DNA from: Arcobacter acticola
GTDB lineage: Bacteria > Campylobacterota > Campylobacteria > Campylobacterales > Arcobacteraceae
NCBI RefSeq assembly: GCF_013177675.1
Contig: NZ_CP042652.1
Coordinates: 744,001 to 808,000, forward strand
DNA: 64,000 nucleotides
Direction: 5' to 3'
Made by a program: the position numbers and the translations under genes. How positions within the stretch are numbered: the first letter of the stretch is position 1; each line of letters starts with the position of its first letter. The notes beneath the pieces are model-generated. The model was not told the origin of the DNA. It did no database searches and saw only the letters and a program-made list of their open reading frames with translations. Positions 43,031-52,388 of this stretch are shown here, piece after piece.

Positions 43031-45079
43031 ATGCCTTTATCGAATTTAAATCAAGAGCAACTAAGTGCTGCCACATGTCCATATGGATACAATCTTATAA
43101 TCGCAAGTGCCGGGACTGGAAAAACTTCTACTATAGTTGGAAGAATTGCTACTTTGATAAACAAAGGTGTAAAACCAAATGAAATTTTACTTTTAACTTT
43201 TACAAATAAAGCAGCTGCTGAAATGGTGGCAAGGGTTGCTAAGTTTTTTGGAAAAGATATTGCAAAACAAATAATGGCAGGAACTTTTCACTCTGTTTCA
43301 TACAAACTTCTAAAAGAGTTAAATGTAAATATTACTCTAAAACAACCAAACGAATTAAAAACATTATTCAAATCAATTTATGAAAAAAGAGTATTTTTTG
43401 ATAGACATGAAGATGCAAATCCTTATGATGGTGGTTATTTGTATGATATGTATTCATTATATTTAAATTCAAATGATGGGGAAGAATTTGGTGAATGGAT
43501 AAAATCAAAAAATGAAAGCCATGAATTATATACAATGATTTATGAAGATGTTGTTGCTGAATTCCATGAATTAAAGACAAAATACGGATATGCAAATTTT
43601 GATGATTTATTAACAATTATGCTTGAAACTTTAAAAGAAAAAGAGTTTGAATTTAAAGAGATTTTAGTTGATGAATACCAAGATACAAATCCTTTACAAG
43701 GAAGACTTCTTGACTCTTTTAGGCCTAAATCTTTGTTTTGTGTTGGAGACTATGATCAAAGTATTTATGCTTTTAATGGTTCTGATATTGGAATTATTTC
43801 TACTTTTGCAAAAAGATACCCTAATGCTGAGGTTTTTACTCTTAGAAAAAACTATCGTTCTACTAAACCTATTTTAGATTTAGCAACAAAGGTTATTGAA
43901 TATAATGAAAGAGTTTACGAAAAGAAATTAGAAGTTGTAAGAACTGAAACAGAACATAAACCAAAATTATTAGCTTTTGGAGAACTTTTTTCACAGTATC
44001 AATATTTATCAGAGCTTATTTCTAAAACATCAACACCACATAACGAAATAGCGGTTATTTATAGAAATAATTCAAGTGCAGATGGAATAGAAGCAACTTT
44101 GAGAGAATTTTCAATTCCTGCAAAACGAAAAGGTGGAATGAGCTTTTTTGATTCAGTTGAAGTGAAATTTATATTAGATGTTTTAGTAATGCAAATAACG
44201 CATAATGATATGATGGCATTTATTCATATTGTTGAACATGGAAAAGGTATTGGAAAAGCAATAGCAAAAGATGTTTTTGATGCATTAATAAAACTAGGAG
44301 ATGGGGATTTATTAAAAGGATTATTTCAACCTCGTGCTGATATGAATAACCCATATGAAAATGGAAAAATTAAAAATAGACAACTTGGTCTTTTTGATGA
44401 TTTTATGGAGTTAGGTTCTATTTCAAAATTTAAAGATTGTAATTTTGAAGAGGCGTTTTTAGGAAATCCAATTTTAAAACATCCAAAATTAAATGTGGAT
44501 GGTGGTAAGTATTTATATGATATTTATTTATTAATGAAGCATTTAAGAAGAACAAAGAATCCAGAAAGCTTAGTTACAAGTATCTCTTCATCAATGGCAT
44601 ATTCTAAATTGAAAGATTTTTTATCTACCAAAAGAGCAACACAAAAAGATGGAACAATTAATCCATCACAAAAAACTAAATCACTTGCAAAAATAAATAG
44701 AAAAGTAATGCTTTTGAAAAATTTATCACGAAATTTTCAAGATTTATCAAAATTTATAAATTCAATGATCTTAGGTGGAAGTGAAATGAGTGAAGGAGAT
44801 GGTGTAAATCTCTTATCTATTCATGCAAGTAAAGGCTTAGAATTCAAAGAAGTTTATGTAATTGATCTTATGGATGGAAGATTTCCAAATAGAAAACTTA
44901 TGAGCAAAGGTGGAAGCATAGAAGAGGAAAGAAGGCTTTTTTATGTGGCAGTTACAAGAGCAAAAGATATTCTTTATCTAAGTTATGCCAGATCTGATAA
45001 GATAAAAAAAATGAGTTTTATTGCAAGCCCTTTTTTAAGGGAAGCTGGATTGATAATTAAAGAAAGTGATGAAGAGTAA
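43031..45079 (+). CDS. UvrD/Rep-family ATP-dependent DNA helicase
   Basis: This 682-residue superfamily 1A 3'-5' helicase unwinds DNA during repair or replication restart. Visible motifs are the Q-motif LNQEQLSAA, Walker A IIASAGTGKTST (about 26-37), LLTFTNKAAAEMVARV (Ia), Walker B EILVDEYQDTNPLQ, GDYDQSIYAFNGSD (III), LRKNYRST (IV), SIHASKGLEFKEVYVIDL (V) and YVAVTRAKDILYLSYA (VI). Size fits PcrA/Rep rather than RecB. An unusual insertion near 430-500 may tune partner binding. Which of UvrD, Rep or PcrA it replaces cannot be decided. Confidence 0.95.
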   Translation: MPLSNLNQEQLSAATCPYGYNLIIASAGTGKTSTIVGRIATLINKGVKPNEILLLTFTNKAAAEMVARVAKFFGKDIAKQIMAGTFHSVSYKLLKELNVNITLKQPNELKTLFKSIYEKRVFFDRHEDANPYDGGYLYDMYSLYLNSNDGEEFGEWIKSKNESHELYTMIYEDVVAEFHELKTKYGYANFDDLLTIMLETLKEKEFEFKEILVDEYQDTNPLQGRLLDSFRPKSLFCVGDYDQSIYAFNGSDIGIISTFAKRYPNAEVFTLRKNYRSTKPILDLATKVIEYNERVYEKKLEVVRTETEHKPKLLAFGELFSQYQYLSELISKTSTPHNEIAVIYRNNSSADGIEATLREFSIPAKRKGGMSFFDSVEVKFILDVLVMQITHNDMMAFIHIVEHGKGIGKAIAKDVFDALIKLGDGDLLKGLFQPRADMNNPYENGKIKNRQLGLFDDFMELGSISKFKDCNFEEAFLGNPILKHPKLNVDGGKYLYDIYLLMKHLRRTKNPESLVTSISSSMAYSKLKDFLSTKRATQKDGTINPSQKTKSLAKINRKVMLLKNLSRNFQDLSKFINSMILGGSEMSEGDGVNLLSIHASKGLEFKEVYVIDLMDGRFPNRKLMSKGGSIEEERRLFYVAVTRAKDILYLSYARSDKIKKMSFIASPFLREAGLIIKESDEE

Positions 45080-45133
45080 ATCTTAAATATTTTAGATAAA
45101 ATACCGCCTATTATATAAATAGGATAGATAAGA

Positions 45134-46297
45134 GTGGAAAAGTTTTTTTTAATTATTTCGATTTGTTCAATTATTATGTTTTCTCCATCTTTATCAAAAT
45201 TATTTAGAACACCTGTTGTTGTTGTTGAAATATGCTTAGGTTTAATGGCAGGATATTTTGGCTTGATATATGATGATGAAACATTAAAATTAATTGCAAA
45301 ATTTGGTTTCGTATATCTAATGTTTCTAGCTGGTCTTGAAATAAATTTAAAACTCGTAAAAATAATAAAAGCTACCCTAGCTATAAATGTAATTTTATAT
45401 TTTGTATTTTTATATAGTATCTCTGGCTTAATTTGCTGGCTTTTTGATCTTGGAATTACTTATTTTGTAGCATTACCAATATTCTCACTTGGTATGATTA
45501 TGATGCTTATTAAAGAATATGGAAAAGATGAACCATGGTTAAATCTTGCTTTATCTATTGGTGTTGTAGGTGAAGTTATTAGTATTCTAGCATTAACTTT
45601 ATTTAGTGGTTGGGTTGAACATGGTTTTAATCTAAGCTTTTTCATCTCTATTTTAACAATAATTGGTGTTGTTATTCTTACTATTTTAGGTCTACGATTA
45701 TTTTATATAATTTTTTGGTGGTATCCTGAACTAAAAAAATTTCTTGTTCCAGATTCTGATAATAATCGCTTTGATCAAGATATTAGATTTTCAATTTCAA
45801 GTTTATTAATATTGGTTGCTATTATGTATGCTTTAAAAATTGATGTTGTTCTTGGAGCATTTGCAGCTGGGCTTTTCTTTAAAATGTTCTTTTACCAAAA
45901 ACATGACTTAATTGAAAAAATTGAGTCTTTTGGTTTTGGTTTTTTCGTACCAATATTTTTCATTTATACAGGATCAACTGTAAAACTAGATATGCTAACT
46001 TATGATATATTTAAACATGCACTTTTTATTATGGCAGCAATAATAATAATCAGATTGATAAGCTCATATCTAGCATTTTATAAATATCTAAAATTTAAAC
46101 AAACTATGTTATTTGCATTGAGTGATTCTATGCCTTTAACTTTTCTTGTAGCTATTGCTATGCTTACTTATAACTATGGTTTAATAACTCAATCAGAATA
46201 TTTCTCATTTATTATTGCAAGTATGATTGATGGATTAGTCTTAATGCTTCTGATTAGAAAACTACATAAAATATTCTCATTAAGAATTCAAAAATAA
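45134..46297 (+). CDS. Monovalent cation:proton antiporter (CPA2/Kef type)
   Basis: This 387-residue inner-membrane protein has about 12 helices and starts at a GTG with AGATAAGA upstream. The VEICLGLMAGYFGL and FGFVYLMFLAGLEINL blocks and FGFGFFVPIFFIYTG match the Na+/H+ exchanger domain of Kef-like proteins. There is no C-terminal TrkA-N regulatory domain. The transported ion (K+ or Na+) is not deducible. A terminator follows. Confidence 0.88.
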   Translation: MEKFFLIISICSIIMFSPSLSKLFRTPVVVVEICLGLMAGYFGLIYDDETLKLIAKFGFVYLMFLAGLEINLKLVKIIKATLAINVILYFVFLYSISGLICWLFDLGITYFVALPIFSLGMIMMLIKEYGKDEPWLNLALSIGVVGEVISILALTLFSGWVEHGFNLSFFISILTIIGVVILTILGLRLFYIIFWWYPELKKFLVPDSDNNRFDQDIRFSISSLLILVAIMYALKIDVVLGAFAAGLFFKMFFYQKHDLIEKIESFGFGFFVPIFFIYTGSTVKLDMLTYDIFKHALFIMAAIIIIRLISSYLAFYKYLKFKQTMLFALSDSMPLTFLVAIAMLTYNYGLITQSEYFSFIIASMIDGLVLMLLIRKLHKIFSLRIQK

Positions 46298-46314
46298 GTA
46301 AATTATTTTTTACT

Positions 46315-46356
46315 AAAAAGCTATATTTATGAATTCTAATTCACTTATAGCTTTTT
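46315..46356 (+). terminator. Terminator of the antiporter gene
   Basis: AAAAAGCTATA (46315-46325) pairs with TATAGCTTTTT (46346-46356), giving an 11-bp stem with T-run in the right arm. It isolates the sox operon from upstream transcription. Confidence 0.7.
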
Positions 46357-46487
46357 AATATAATTAAAACAAATATCATAAATAAGCCCCAATTATAGGT
46401 GCTACTTTAATGCTACTAAAGGCTTGTTATTTCTTTCTAAATATAAGAAAACTTAATATTTTAAGTTTCATTTTAACTTATAAAATC

Positions 46488-46493
46488 TATAAT
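46488..46493 (+). promoter_or_regulatory. -10 box of the sox operon
   Basis: TATAAT lies 54 bp before the preferred soxC start. Transcription would begin near 46500 and include an AGGAGG ribosome site at 46535-46540. No clear -35 or operator is seen, though a loose inverted repeat (AAGCC...GGCTT, about 46385-46430) lies upstream. Confidence 0.5.
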
Positions 46494-46546
46494 AGAGGTG
46501 ATGAAAAAATTTAATGAGTATTATCAAATATCTTAGGAGGTTAGAG

Positions 46547-47881
46547 TTGAAAAACAGCGAAGTTTTACAAAAAGAAGTTAAATCTAGTGCTACTGCAGTA
46601 ACAAGTAGAAGAGATTTTTTCAAAAAAACTGCTATTTATTCTGCTGGTGCCTTAAGTGCTGCCTCAGTTTTAACGCCTGTTTCTGCAAAAGCAGATGATC
46701 CAGCGATTATAAACGAAGCACCTTGGGGACAAAAGTTAGGAGATCCAGTAGATAAAAATCTATATGGAATTCCATCAGCGTATGAGCATAATAATATAAG
46801 AAGAACGCATGAATTGTTCTCATCGGGAGATCCACATGCATCTGTGTCAATGTGCCCAATTCATGAATCAGAAGGAATTATTACTCCAAATGGTCTATTT
46901 TTCGTAAGAGATCATGGTGGAACTGCACATGTTAATCCAAACGAATGGAGACTAATGATTCATGGTAAAGTTAAAAAAGAGATAGTTTTAACTTTAGAAG
47001 ATTTAAAAAAATATCCAAGTGAAACAAGAACATACTTTATTGAATGTCCTGCAAATGGGAGTCCTGAGTGGAGAGCTCCTCAATTTAATAATTTACAATT
47101 TATGAAAGGTCTTATGAGTGCTGCTCAATGGACTGGAGTTATGTTAAAAACTATTTTAGAAGACTTAGGACTAGAAAAAGATGCGGTTTGGATGCTTGCA
47201 GAAGGTAGTGATAATGCTTCAAATCCTAGATCAATTCCAGTTGATAAAGCAATGGATGATATTATGGTTGTTTGGGGACAAAATGGTGAAGCATTAAGAC
47301 CTGAACAAGGATATCCTGTGAGACTTGTTGTTCCAGGATGGGAAGGAAATCTTAATACTAAATGGTTAAAAAGATTAGAATTTTCTGATAAACCATGGCA
47401 TTCAAAAGAAGAAACTTCAAAATATACAATGCTACAAAAATCAGGAAAAGCTATTAGATATTTCTGGGTAAATGAAGTTAACTCTGTTATTACTTCACCA
47501 TGTCCTGAGAAACCATGGACTCACCTTAAAAAAGGTGAAATGGTAGAAATAGAAGGACTTGCATGGTCTGGACATGGAACAATCAAAGGTGTAGATATAT
47601 CATTTGATGGTGGAGATAACTGGGTAGAAGCTAAATTAAAAGGTTTAGTACTTCCAAAATCTTGGACAAGATTCTCATATATTATTAAATGGGATGGGAA
47701 ACCTATGATTCTTGCAAGTAGATCATATGATGACTTTGGAAATATTCAACCTACAATTGATGAAGAAACATCAGCAGTTGGTGTTGAATCAGTTTATCAC
47801 AGAAATGCGATAGTAACATGGGAAATAACAAGCAAAGGAGAGTGTAATAATGTTCAAATTAGAAAACATAAAAAAGCTTAA
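46547..47881 (+). CDS. soxC: Sulfane dehydrogenase molybdenum subunit SoxC
   Basis: This 444-residue periplasmic molybdoenzyme oxidises the sulfane sulfur bound to SoxY, with SoxD as electron acceptor. The TTG at 46547 is preferred because AGGAGG lies six bases upstream. An in-frame ATG at 46514 would add 11 residues but lacks a ribosome site. A Tat signal (S-R-R-D-F-F-K-K, residues 20-27) is present, and the Mo-ligand cysteine is C167 in YFIECPANGSPEWRAP. The dimerisation domain follows (about 310-440). SoxC lets the cell extract all eight electrons from thiosulfate. It overlaps soxD by 32 bp. Confidence 0.95.
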   Translation: MKNSEVLQKEVKSSATAVTSRRDFFKKTAIYSAGALSAASVLTPVSAKADDPAIINEAPWGQKLGDPVDKNLYGIPSAYEHNNIRRTHELFSSGDPHASVSMCPIHESEGIITPNGLFFVRDHGGTAHVNPNEWRLMIHGKVKKEIVLTLEDLKKYPSETRTYFIECPANGSPEWRAPQFNNLQFMKGLMSAAQWTGVMLKTILEDLGLEKDAVWMLAEGSDNASNPRSIPVDKAMDDIMVVWGQNGEALRPEQGYPVRLVVPGWEGNLNTKWLKRLEFSDKPWHSKEETSKYTMLQKSGKAIRYFWVNEVNSVITSPCPEKPWTHLKKGEMVEIEGLAWSGHGTIKGVDISFDGGDNWVEAKLKGLVLPKSWTRFSYIIKWDGKPMILASRSYDDFGNIQPTIDEETSAVGVESVYHRNAIVTWEITSKGECNNVQIRKHKKA

Positions 47882-49037
47882 ATCTACTCTTCTTAGTGTT
47901 GGTTTATCTAGTTTATTAGTAAGTTCTGTAATGGCAGCTACAAAAGAATCTTCTGTTGATGGTGCTGTAAAATATCCGATAAAAGACGGTAAATATTCTT
48001 CGTATCATGTAAATACACAAGATATTAAGAGTTATAACATTGGAAGAATACCAACTGAGAATGAAATTAAAGCTTGGGATATTGATGTAAAACCTGATGG
48101 AACTGGTTTACCTGAATTTGAAATGAATAGAGGTCAAGTAGTTCTTGGAGATGATGGAAAACCTAAAAAAGCTGAAGGTTCAGTAGAATTGGGTGGAGAA
48201 CTTTATGATGCACAATGTGTAATGTGTCATGGTGATTTTGGTGCAGGTGGAAAGGGTGGTTATCCTAGACTTGCTGGGGGTTCAATTAACTCTTTAAAAA
48301 ATCAAAGGTTAAATCCAGCGGATGAACATCCAAATCCTGAAAGTCCATTAAGAACAGTTGGTACATATTGGCCATTTGCTAGTACGTTGTACTGGTATAT
48401 TCAAGATTCAATGCCATATACTCATTCAAAAAGTTTAACAAATAGTGAAACTTATGCAATCACTGCATATATATTATCAGTAAATGGTATTAAATATGAA
48501 GGTGAAGATATGGATGATGATTTTGTATTAGACAAAGAAAAAATGATGAAAATTAAAATGCCAAATGCAGATGGTTTTTATCCTGAAGTTGATACAAAAG
48601 ATCCAAGACAAGGTGTTAAAAATATGACTGCATTGCTTTCAGATCCAAAAATATATGGAACGGGAACAAAATGTATGAAAGATTGTATAAAAGAAGATAC
48701 AGACAAACTTCTAATGAAAATAGAGTATGATTTAACAGATAGTGTTAATCAACCTATATCAGTAGTAAGAGATTTACCTGTAGTAGTAGATACTTCTGTT
48801 AAACCTGGTCAAGTTACATATGAGGCAAACTGTTCTGCATGTCATGCTAATGAAGCTATTGGAGCTCCTGTATTAGGAGACAAAGATGCTTGGAGTAAAG
48901 TTCTTGAAAAAGGAATTGAGAAAGTTTATCATAATGGTATAAATGGTATAAATACAATGCCTCCAAGAGGTGGAACAGATTTAACTGATGACCAAATGAA
49001 GGAAGTAATCGATTATATGATTAATTCTAGTAAATAA
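47850..49037 (+). CDS. soxD: Sulfane dehydrogenase diheme cytochrome c subunit SoxD
   Basis: This 395-residue exported cytochrome has a signal peptide (about 1-29) and two c-type heme sites, CVMCH (123-127) and CSACH (328-332). It accepts electrons from SoxC and passes them to the respiratory chain. GGAG lies upstream of the ATG, inside soxC. Order soxC-soxD is conserved. The C-terminal heme domain resembles small cytochrome c, with an axial Met likely in NTMPPRGG. Confidence 0.94.
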   Translation: MFKLENIKKLKSTLLSVGLSSLLVSSVMAATKESSVDGAVKYPIKDGKYSSYHVNTQDIKSYNIGRIPTENEIKAWDIDVKPDGTGLPEFEMNRGQVVLGDDGKPKKAEGSVELGGELYDAQCVMCHGDFGAGGKGGYPRLAGGSINSLKNQRLNPADEHPNPESPLRTVGTYWPFASTLYWYIQDSMPYTHSKSLTNSETYAITAYILSVNGIKYEGEDMDDDFVLDKEKMMKIKMPNADGFYPEVDTKDPRQGVKNMTALLSDPKIYGTGTKCMKDCIKEDTDKLLMKIEYDLTDSVNQPISVVRDLPVVVDTSVKPGQVTYEANCSACHANEAIGAPVLGDKDAWSKVLEKGIEKVYHNGINGINTMPPRGGTDLTDDQMKEVIDYMINSSK

Positions 49038-49050
49038 AAAGGAGAACGTT

Positions 49051-49404
49051 ATGAATGTAATTAAAAAGTTATTAACTGCATCTGCAATTAGTGGACTTAT
49101 TGCTGTTAGTGGTTTTGCATCAGATGCTGATTTAGTAAAAGAAGGTGAAAAGATTTTCACAACTAATACTCAAGGTAACTGTGTTGCTTGTCACGCGGTA
49201 AATGGTAAAACATTAGATGGACCAGGAAGTATGGGACCTATATTACAATATTTATCAGCTTGGCCTGAAGATGCGTTATATGAAAAAATATTTGATCCAT
49301 ATAAAACAAATCCAGTTTCAGCAATGCCAGCATTTGGTAAAAATGGATGGTTAAGTGATTCTGAAATTAAAGCATTAGTTGCTTATTTAAAAACAATAAA
49401 TTAA
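49051..49404 (+). CDS. soxX: SoxX monoheme cytochrome c
   Basis: This 117-residue exported protein has a signal peptide (about 1-23), one heme site CVACH (44-48) and a likely axial methionine in SAMPAFG (M92). SoxX pairs with SoxA to form the SoxAX complex, which couples thiosulfate to the SoxY cysteine. It sits 13 bp after soxD with AAAGGAG upstream. It is short relative to some SoxX proteins but complete. Confidence 0.92.
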   Translation: MNVIKKLLTASAISGLIAVSGFASDADLVKEGEKIFTTNTQGNCVACHAVNGKTLDGPGSMGPILQYLSAWPEDALYEKIFDPYKTNPVSAMPAFGKNGWLSDSEIKALVAYLKTIN

Positions 49405-49419
49405 TAAAAGGAAATTAAA

Positions 49420-49872
49420 ATGATTAATAGAAGAAATTTTTTAGGTTTAGGTTTAGGAGCAATGGCTGTGGCTGTTATCCCAGGTAAATTAAGTGCGATT
49501 GATTTTAGAGAAACTAAGCCAAAAGCTTGGACTGCAACTAAAGTTGATGATGCAGTAAAAGAAATTTTTGGTTCAACTGCTACAACTGAAGGAAGTATTA
49601 ACTTAAGTGCTCCTGATATTGCTGAGAATGGTGCTGTTATTCCTGTATCTTTTGATACTGAATTAAAAGCTACAAAAGTTGCAGTTTTCCAAGATGCAAA
49701 TCCTGAAAGTGCAGTTGCAGTATTTACAATTCCTGAAAATGCAGTTATTGATTATGCAATTAGAATTAAATTAGCAAAAACTGGAACTGTTACAGTTATT
49801 GCTGAAGCTGATGGTAAATTATATTCAGTTTCTAAATTAGTAAAAGTAACAATTGGTGGATGTGGTGGTTGA
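49420..49872 (+). CDS. soxY: Sulfur carrier subunit SoxY
   Basis: This 150-residue protein has a Tat signal (RRNFLGLGLGAMAVAV, near residue 4) and ends in the invariant carrier arm VTIGGCGG with swinging cysteine C148. Sulfur intermediates stay covalently attached to this cysteine while SoxAX, SoxB and SoxCD act on them. It is exported with SoxZ, encoded 68 bp downstream. Confidence 0.97.
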   Translation: MINRRNFLGLGLGAMAVAVIPGKLSAIDFRETKPKAWTATKVDDAVKEIFGSTATTEGSINLSAPDIAENGAVIPVSFDTELKATKVAVFQDANPESAVAVFTIPENAVIDYAIRIKLAKTGTVTVIAEADGKLYSVSKLVKVTIGGCGG

Positions 49873-49940
49873 TTTTATTCAACTAATCGCATAGAATTAA
49901 ATTAATAAATATATAAAATAAAAAAATAAAAGGAATAAAA

Positions 49941-50246
49941 ATGTCAGATACTACTAAAATCAAAGCAAAATTAAAAAATGGAATAGTTGAAGTAAAAGCA
50001 TTAGCTACTCACCCAATGTTAAGTTTTCAAGAAGCTGAAAGAGCAAAAAAAGAAGCAAATTTCATTACTTACGTAGTTGCTAAAGTTGGTGGAAAAGTTG
50101 TTTATGAAGCATCAACTAGTCAATTTTTATCAAAAGATCCATACATGAAGTTTTCATTTAAAGGTGGAAATGTTGGTGATGAACTAGAGATTACTTGGAA
50201 AGATTTAAAAGGTGCTACTGATACTAGTACAGAAAAAATTAAATAA
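49941..50246 (+). CDS. soxZ: Sulfur carrier complex subunit SoxZ
   Basis: This 101-residue immunoglobulin-like partner of SoxY has no signal peptide of its own, so it is co-exported with SoxY through Tat. Family blocks are KAKLKNGIVEVKALATHPM and the C-terminal GDELEITWKDLKGATD. AAAGGA precedes the ATG. Confidence 0.96.
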   Translation: MSDTTKIKAKLKNGIVEVKALATHPMLSFQEAERAKKEANFITYVVAKVGGKVVYEASTSQFLSKDPYMKFSFKGGNVGDELEITWKDLKGATDTSTEKIK

Positions 50247-50284
50247 TTACTAATTTTAGTAATTTATAAAAAAGGAGAGATACT

Positions 50285-51199
50285 ATGTTATCAAAAATTG
50301 TAAAGTCAACAGCATTATTAGCATTAACAGTATGTGCTTTAAATGCTTCAGATTTCAATGCACAAGCAGAAAAAGATAGAATTGAAGCAGTAAAATATTT
50401 TGAAGCAAAGTTTGCTGATCCAGAAAAAAATAAAGATAAATTTTTTCCTTATTCAACAGATGCTGAATTAAAAAACGATTATGAGAAAAATTTAAAACAT
50501 CATGATTTTAATATTGGTACTTATGCATACTCAAAAGATGCAAAAATGCAATATGATGCTATTAAAGAAATGCCTCCATATGAGTCAGATATTGAAGCAG
50601 GGGAAGAGTTATATAACAAAAAATTTGCTAATGGTAACTCTTTTGCAACTTGTTTCCCAGATCCTGCTGTAACAAATACTTATCCATTCTTTGATGATAA
50701 GAAAAAAGATGTTGTTACTTTAACATCAGCAGTAAATGATTGTTTAAGAGCTAATGGTGAAAAAGAATGGGACACTAAAAAAGGTAATATAGCAAATTTA
50801 CAAGCATATTTAGTAAATGCTACTACTGAAGCTGGTAAAAAATTTGATATTAAAATTCAAAATGCAGATGCTCAAAAAGCATATGAAAATGGAAAAGAAT
50901 TTTACTATACTCAAAGAGGATATTTAAAAATGTCTTGTGCAACTTGTCACGTTCAAGGTGCAGGTCAAAGGGTTAGAAATGAAAAACTTTCTCCATTAAC
51001 AGGACAAATTACACAATTCCCAGTATTTAGATTAAAATGGGATAGTTTAGGTACTCTTGAAAGAAGATTATCAGGTTGTGTTGTAGATCAAGGACAAGTT
51101 CCACCAAAAGATGAAAGTACTCAAATGAAAGAATTAGTTTATTTCTTAGCGTATATGTCAAATGGTATGTCTGTTGATGGTCCAGATATAAGAAAATAA
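50285..51199 (+). CDS. soxA: SoxA c-type cytochrome
   Basis: This 304-residue exported cytochrome has a signal peptide (about 1-21) and one heme motif, CATCH (218-222). The conserved active-site cysteine in LSGCVVDQGQ (C265) is the probable heme ligand carrying the persulfide. The N-terminal heme site of diheme SoxA is replaced by a CFPDP...DCLRANG region, so this is the monoheme type. With SoxX it forms the SoxY-cysteine S-thiosulfonate. AAAGGAG lies before the ATG. Confidence 0.95.
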   Translation: MLSKIVKSTALLALTVCALNASDFNAQAEKDRIEAVKYFEAKFADPEKNKDKFFPYSTDAELKNDYEKNLKHHDFNIGTYAYSKDAKMQYDAIKEMPPYESDIEAGEELYNKKFANGNSFATCFPDPAVTNTYPFFDDKKKDVVTLTSAVNDCLRANGEKEWDTKKGNIANLQAYLVNATTEAGKKFDIKIQNADAQKAYENGKEFYYTQRGYLKMSCATCHVQGAGQRVRNEKLSPLTGQITQFPVFRLKWDSLGTLERRLSGCVVDQGQVPPKDESTQMKELVYFLAYMSNGMSVDGPDIRK

Positions 51200-51213
51200 T
51201 AAAGGTGAATATT

Positions 51214-51636
51214 ATGAAAAAAACAATTTTAAAATTCGCAACAGCAACTGCATTATTAACTTATGGATTAGTTAACGCAACAGCGTCTGAAATATCTAAC
51301 TTAGATGTTAAAAAAGAGTGCAATGTTGAAGCAAATGGAATAGAAAAAGTAATTGCTACTGCTGCAAAATATAATGAAATGGCAGTAAAAAATAAAATAG
51401 AGTTTATGAGACTTGGTATGAAAGCTAGTCAGTATATTGAAGCTGTTCAAGGTGCTATTAAAACAGGTTCAAAAAATATTGATATTGTTGATGACAAAAA
51501 AGTAAAGACAAGCGAAGCTACAGTTGAATTTGGAGCTTGGAGAGCTTGTTCTTTTGCAATTAGTGCATTAACACAAGATGAAGAAGCTAAAAAAACTTGG
51601 AGAGCATCAGTTCCAGGTGATGGTTATAAATATTAA
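51214..51636 (+). CDS. Exported helical protein of the sox operon, unrecognised
   Basis: From the ATG at 51214 (AAGGTG six bases upstream) this is a 140-residue protein with a signal peptide (about 1-23) and a small helical body. It contains exactly two cysteines, C36 and C112, that could form a disulfide or a redox pair. It directly follows soxA and ends before the operon's strong terminator. It is not a known Sox subunit that I can identify. A SoxAX-binding protein (SoxK-like) or a cytochrome-assembly aid are guesses from position. Confidence 0.8.
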   Translation: MKKTILKFATATALLTYGLVNATASEISNLDVKKECNVEANGIEKVIATAAKYNEMAVKNKIEFMRLGMKASQYIEAVQGAIKTGSKNIDIVDDKKVKTSEATVEFGAWRACSFAISALTQDEEAKKTWRASVPGDGYKY

Positions 51637-51661
51637 TTTTATTTGGATTAATGTTTAAATT

Positions 51662-51694
51662 AAAAAAGTCAAGAGTTTAAATCTTGACTTTTTT
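51662..51694 (+). terminator. Strong terminator after the soxC-to-unknown block
   Basis: AAAAAAGTCAAGA (51662-51674) pairs with TCTTGACTTTTTT (51682-51694), followed by more T. It divides the sox locus into soxCDXYZA-unknown and rhodanese-soxB transcripts, or acts as a partial attenuator between them. Confidence 0.85.
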
Positions 51695-51716
51695 TTTGTT
51701 TTAGAAAAGGAATAGA

Positions 51717-52373
51717 ATGAAATTTTTTAAAAATTTAGTAGTATCATCATTAATACTAGGACTAACTTCATCATTATCATTTGCAGAAGAAAAATTTGTT
51801 CCTATATCTGATGGTGTAAAATCAGTAGATATAACTTTAGATGGTGAAAAATTCACTATTATGAGAAATCAAACGGCAGGGAATAAAATTTCATCATTGT
51901 ATGATACTACAGATAGAGGTACTCCTCAACCTATGATTTTAGCACCAGGTGTTGAAACTGTAGGTGAATTAGAATTTATTGAGTATATGAAAAAAGCTCA
52001 AACTGATACTAATATTGCAATTGTAGATTCAAGAAAACCAGGATGGTTTGCAAGACTTAGAATCCCAGGTGCCGTGAATGTTCCTTTTACAAATTTTGAT
52101 GATAAAGATGATGCAATAGATATGATGGAAGATTATATGGGAATTTCTGTAAAAGATGATGGTTCTATAGATTTTTCAAAAGCTAAAACAGTAGTTCTAT
52201 ATTGCAATGGTTATTGGTGTGAACAAACTCCAGGAATGGTTAAGGATGCAAAATTTGCATTACTAAAAATTGGATATCCAGCTGAAAAAATCAAATACTA
52301 CAGAGGTGGAATGCAAGCGTGGACTTCGCTTGGATTTACAGTTGTAGGTGATGATGCTCCTGCTGCAAAATAA
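51717..52373 (+). CDS. Periplasmic rhodanese-domain protein of the sox locus
   Basis: This 218-residue protein has a signal peptide (about 1-23) and a rhodanese domain (about 75-212). The active loop is C163-N-G-x-W-C-E-Q; the second cysteine two positions before the loop end is unusual and may allow a persulfide/disulfide switch. It probably moves sulfane sulfur in the periplasm and may feed or protect SoxYZ. It lies 16 bp before soxB. A paralogue with the same loop is encoded at 62203-62877. Confidence 0.88.
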   Translation: MKFFKNLVVSSLILGLTSSLSFAEEKFVPISDGVKSVDITLDGEKFTIMRNQTAGNKISSLYDTTDRGTPQPMILAPGVETVGELEFIEYMKKAQTDTNIAIVDSRKPGWFARLRIPGAVNVPFTNFDDKDDAIDMMEDYMGISVKDDGSIDFSKAKTVVLYCNGYWCEQTPGMVKDAKFALLKIGYPAEKIKYYRGGMQAWTSLGFTVVGDDAPAAK

Positions 52374-52388
52374 TTAAGGATAATAACA

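Noticed and set aside
46385-46430. AAGCC...GGCTT region upstream of sox as a riboswitch or operator
   Set aside because: Only five contiguous pairs with a long loop; it also shares GGCTTGTTAT with 42812-42821, but the surrounding sequences do not align further.
46501-46536. An 11-codon leader-peptide-like frame before soxC (ATG at 46501)
   Set aside because: Its only ribosome-like site is too close to the ATG, and the AGGAGG after it serves the soxC TTG start. No regulatory codons such as Cys runs are present.
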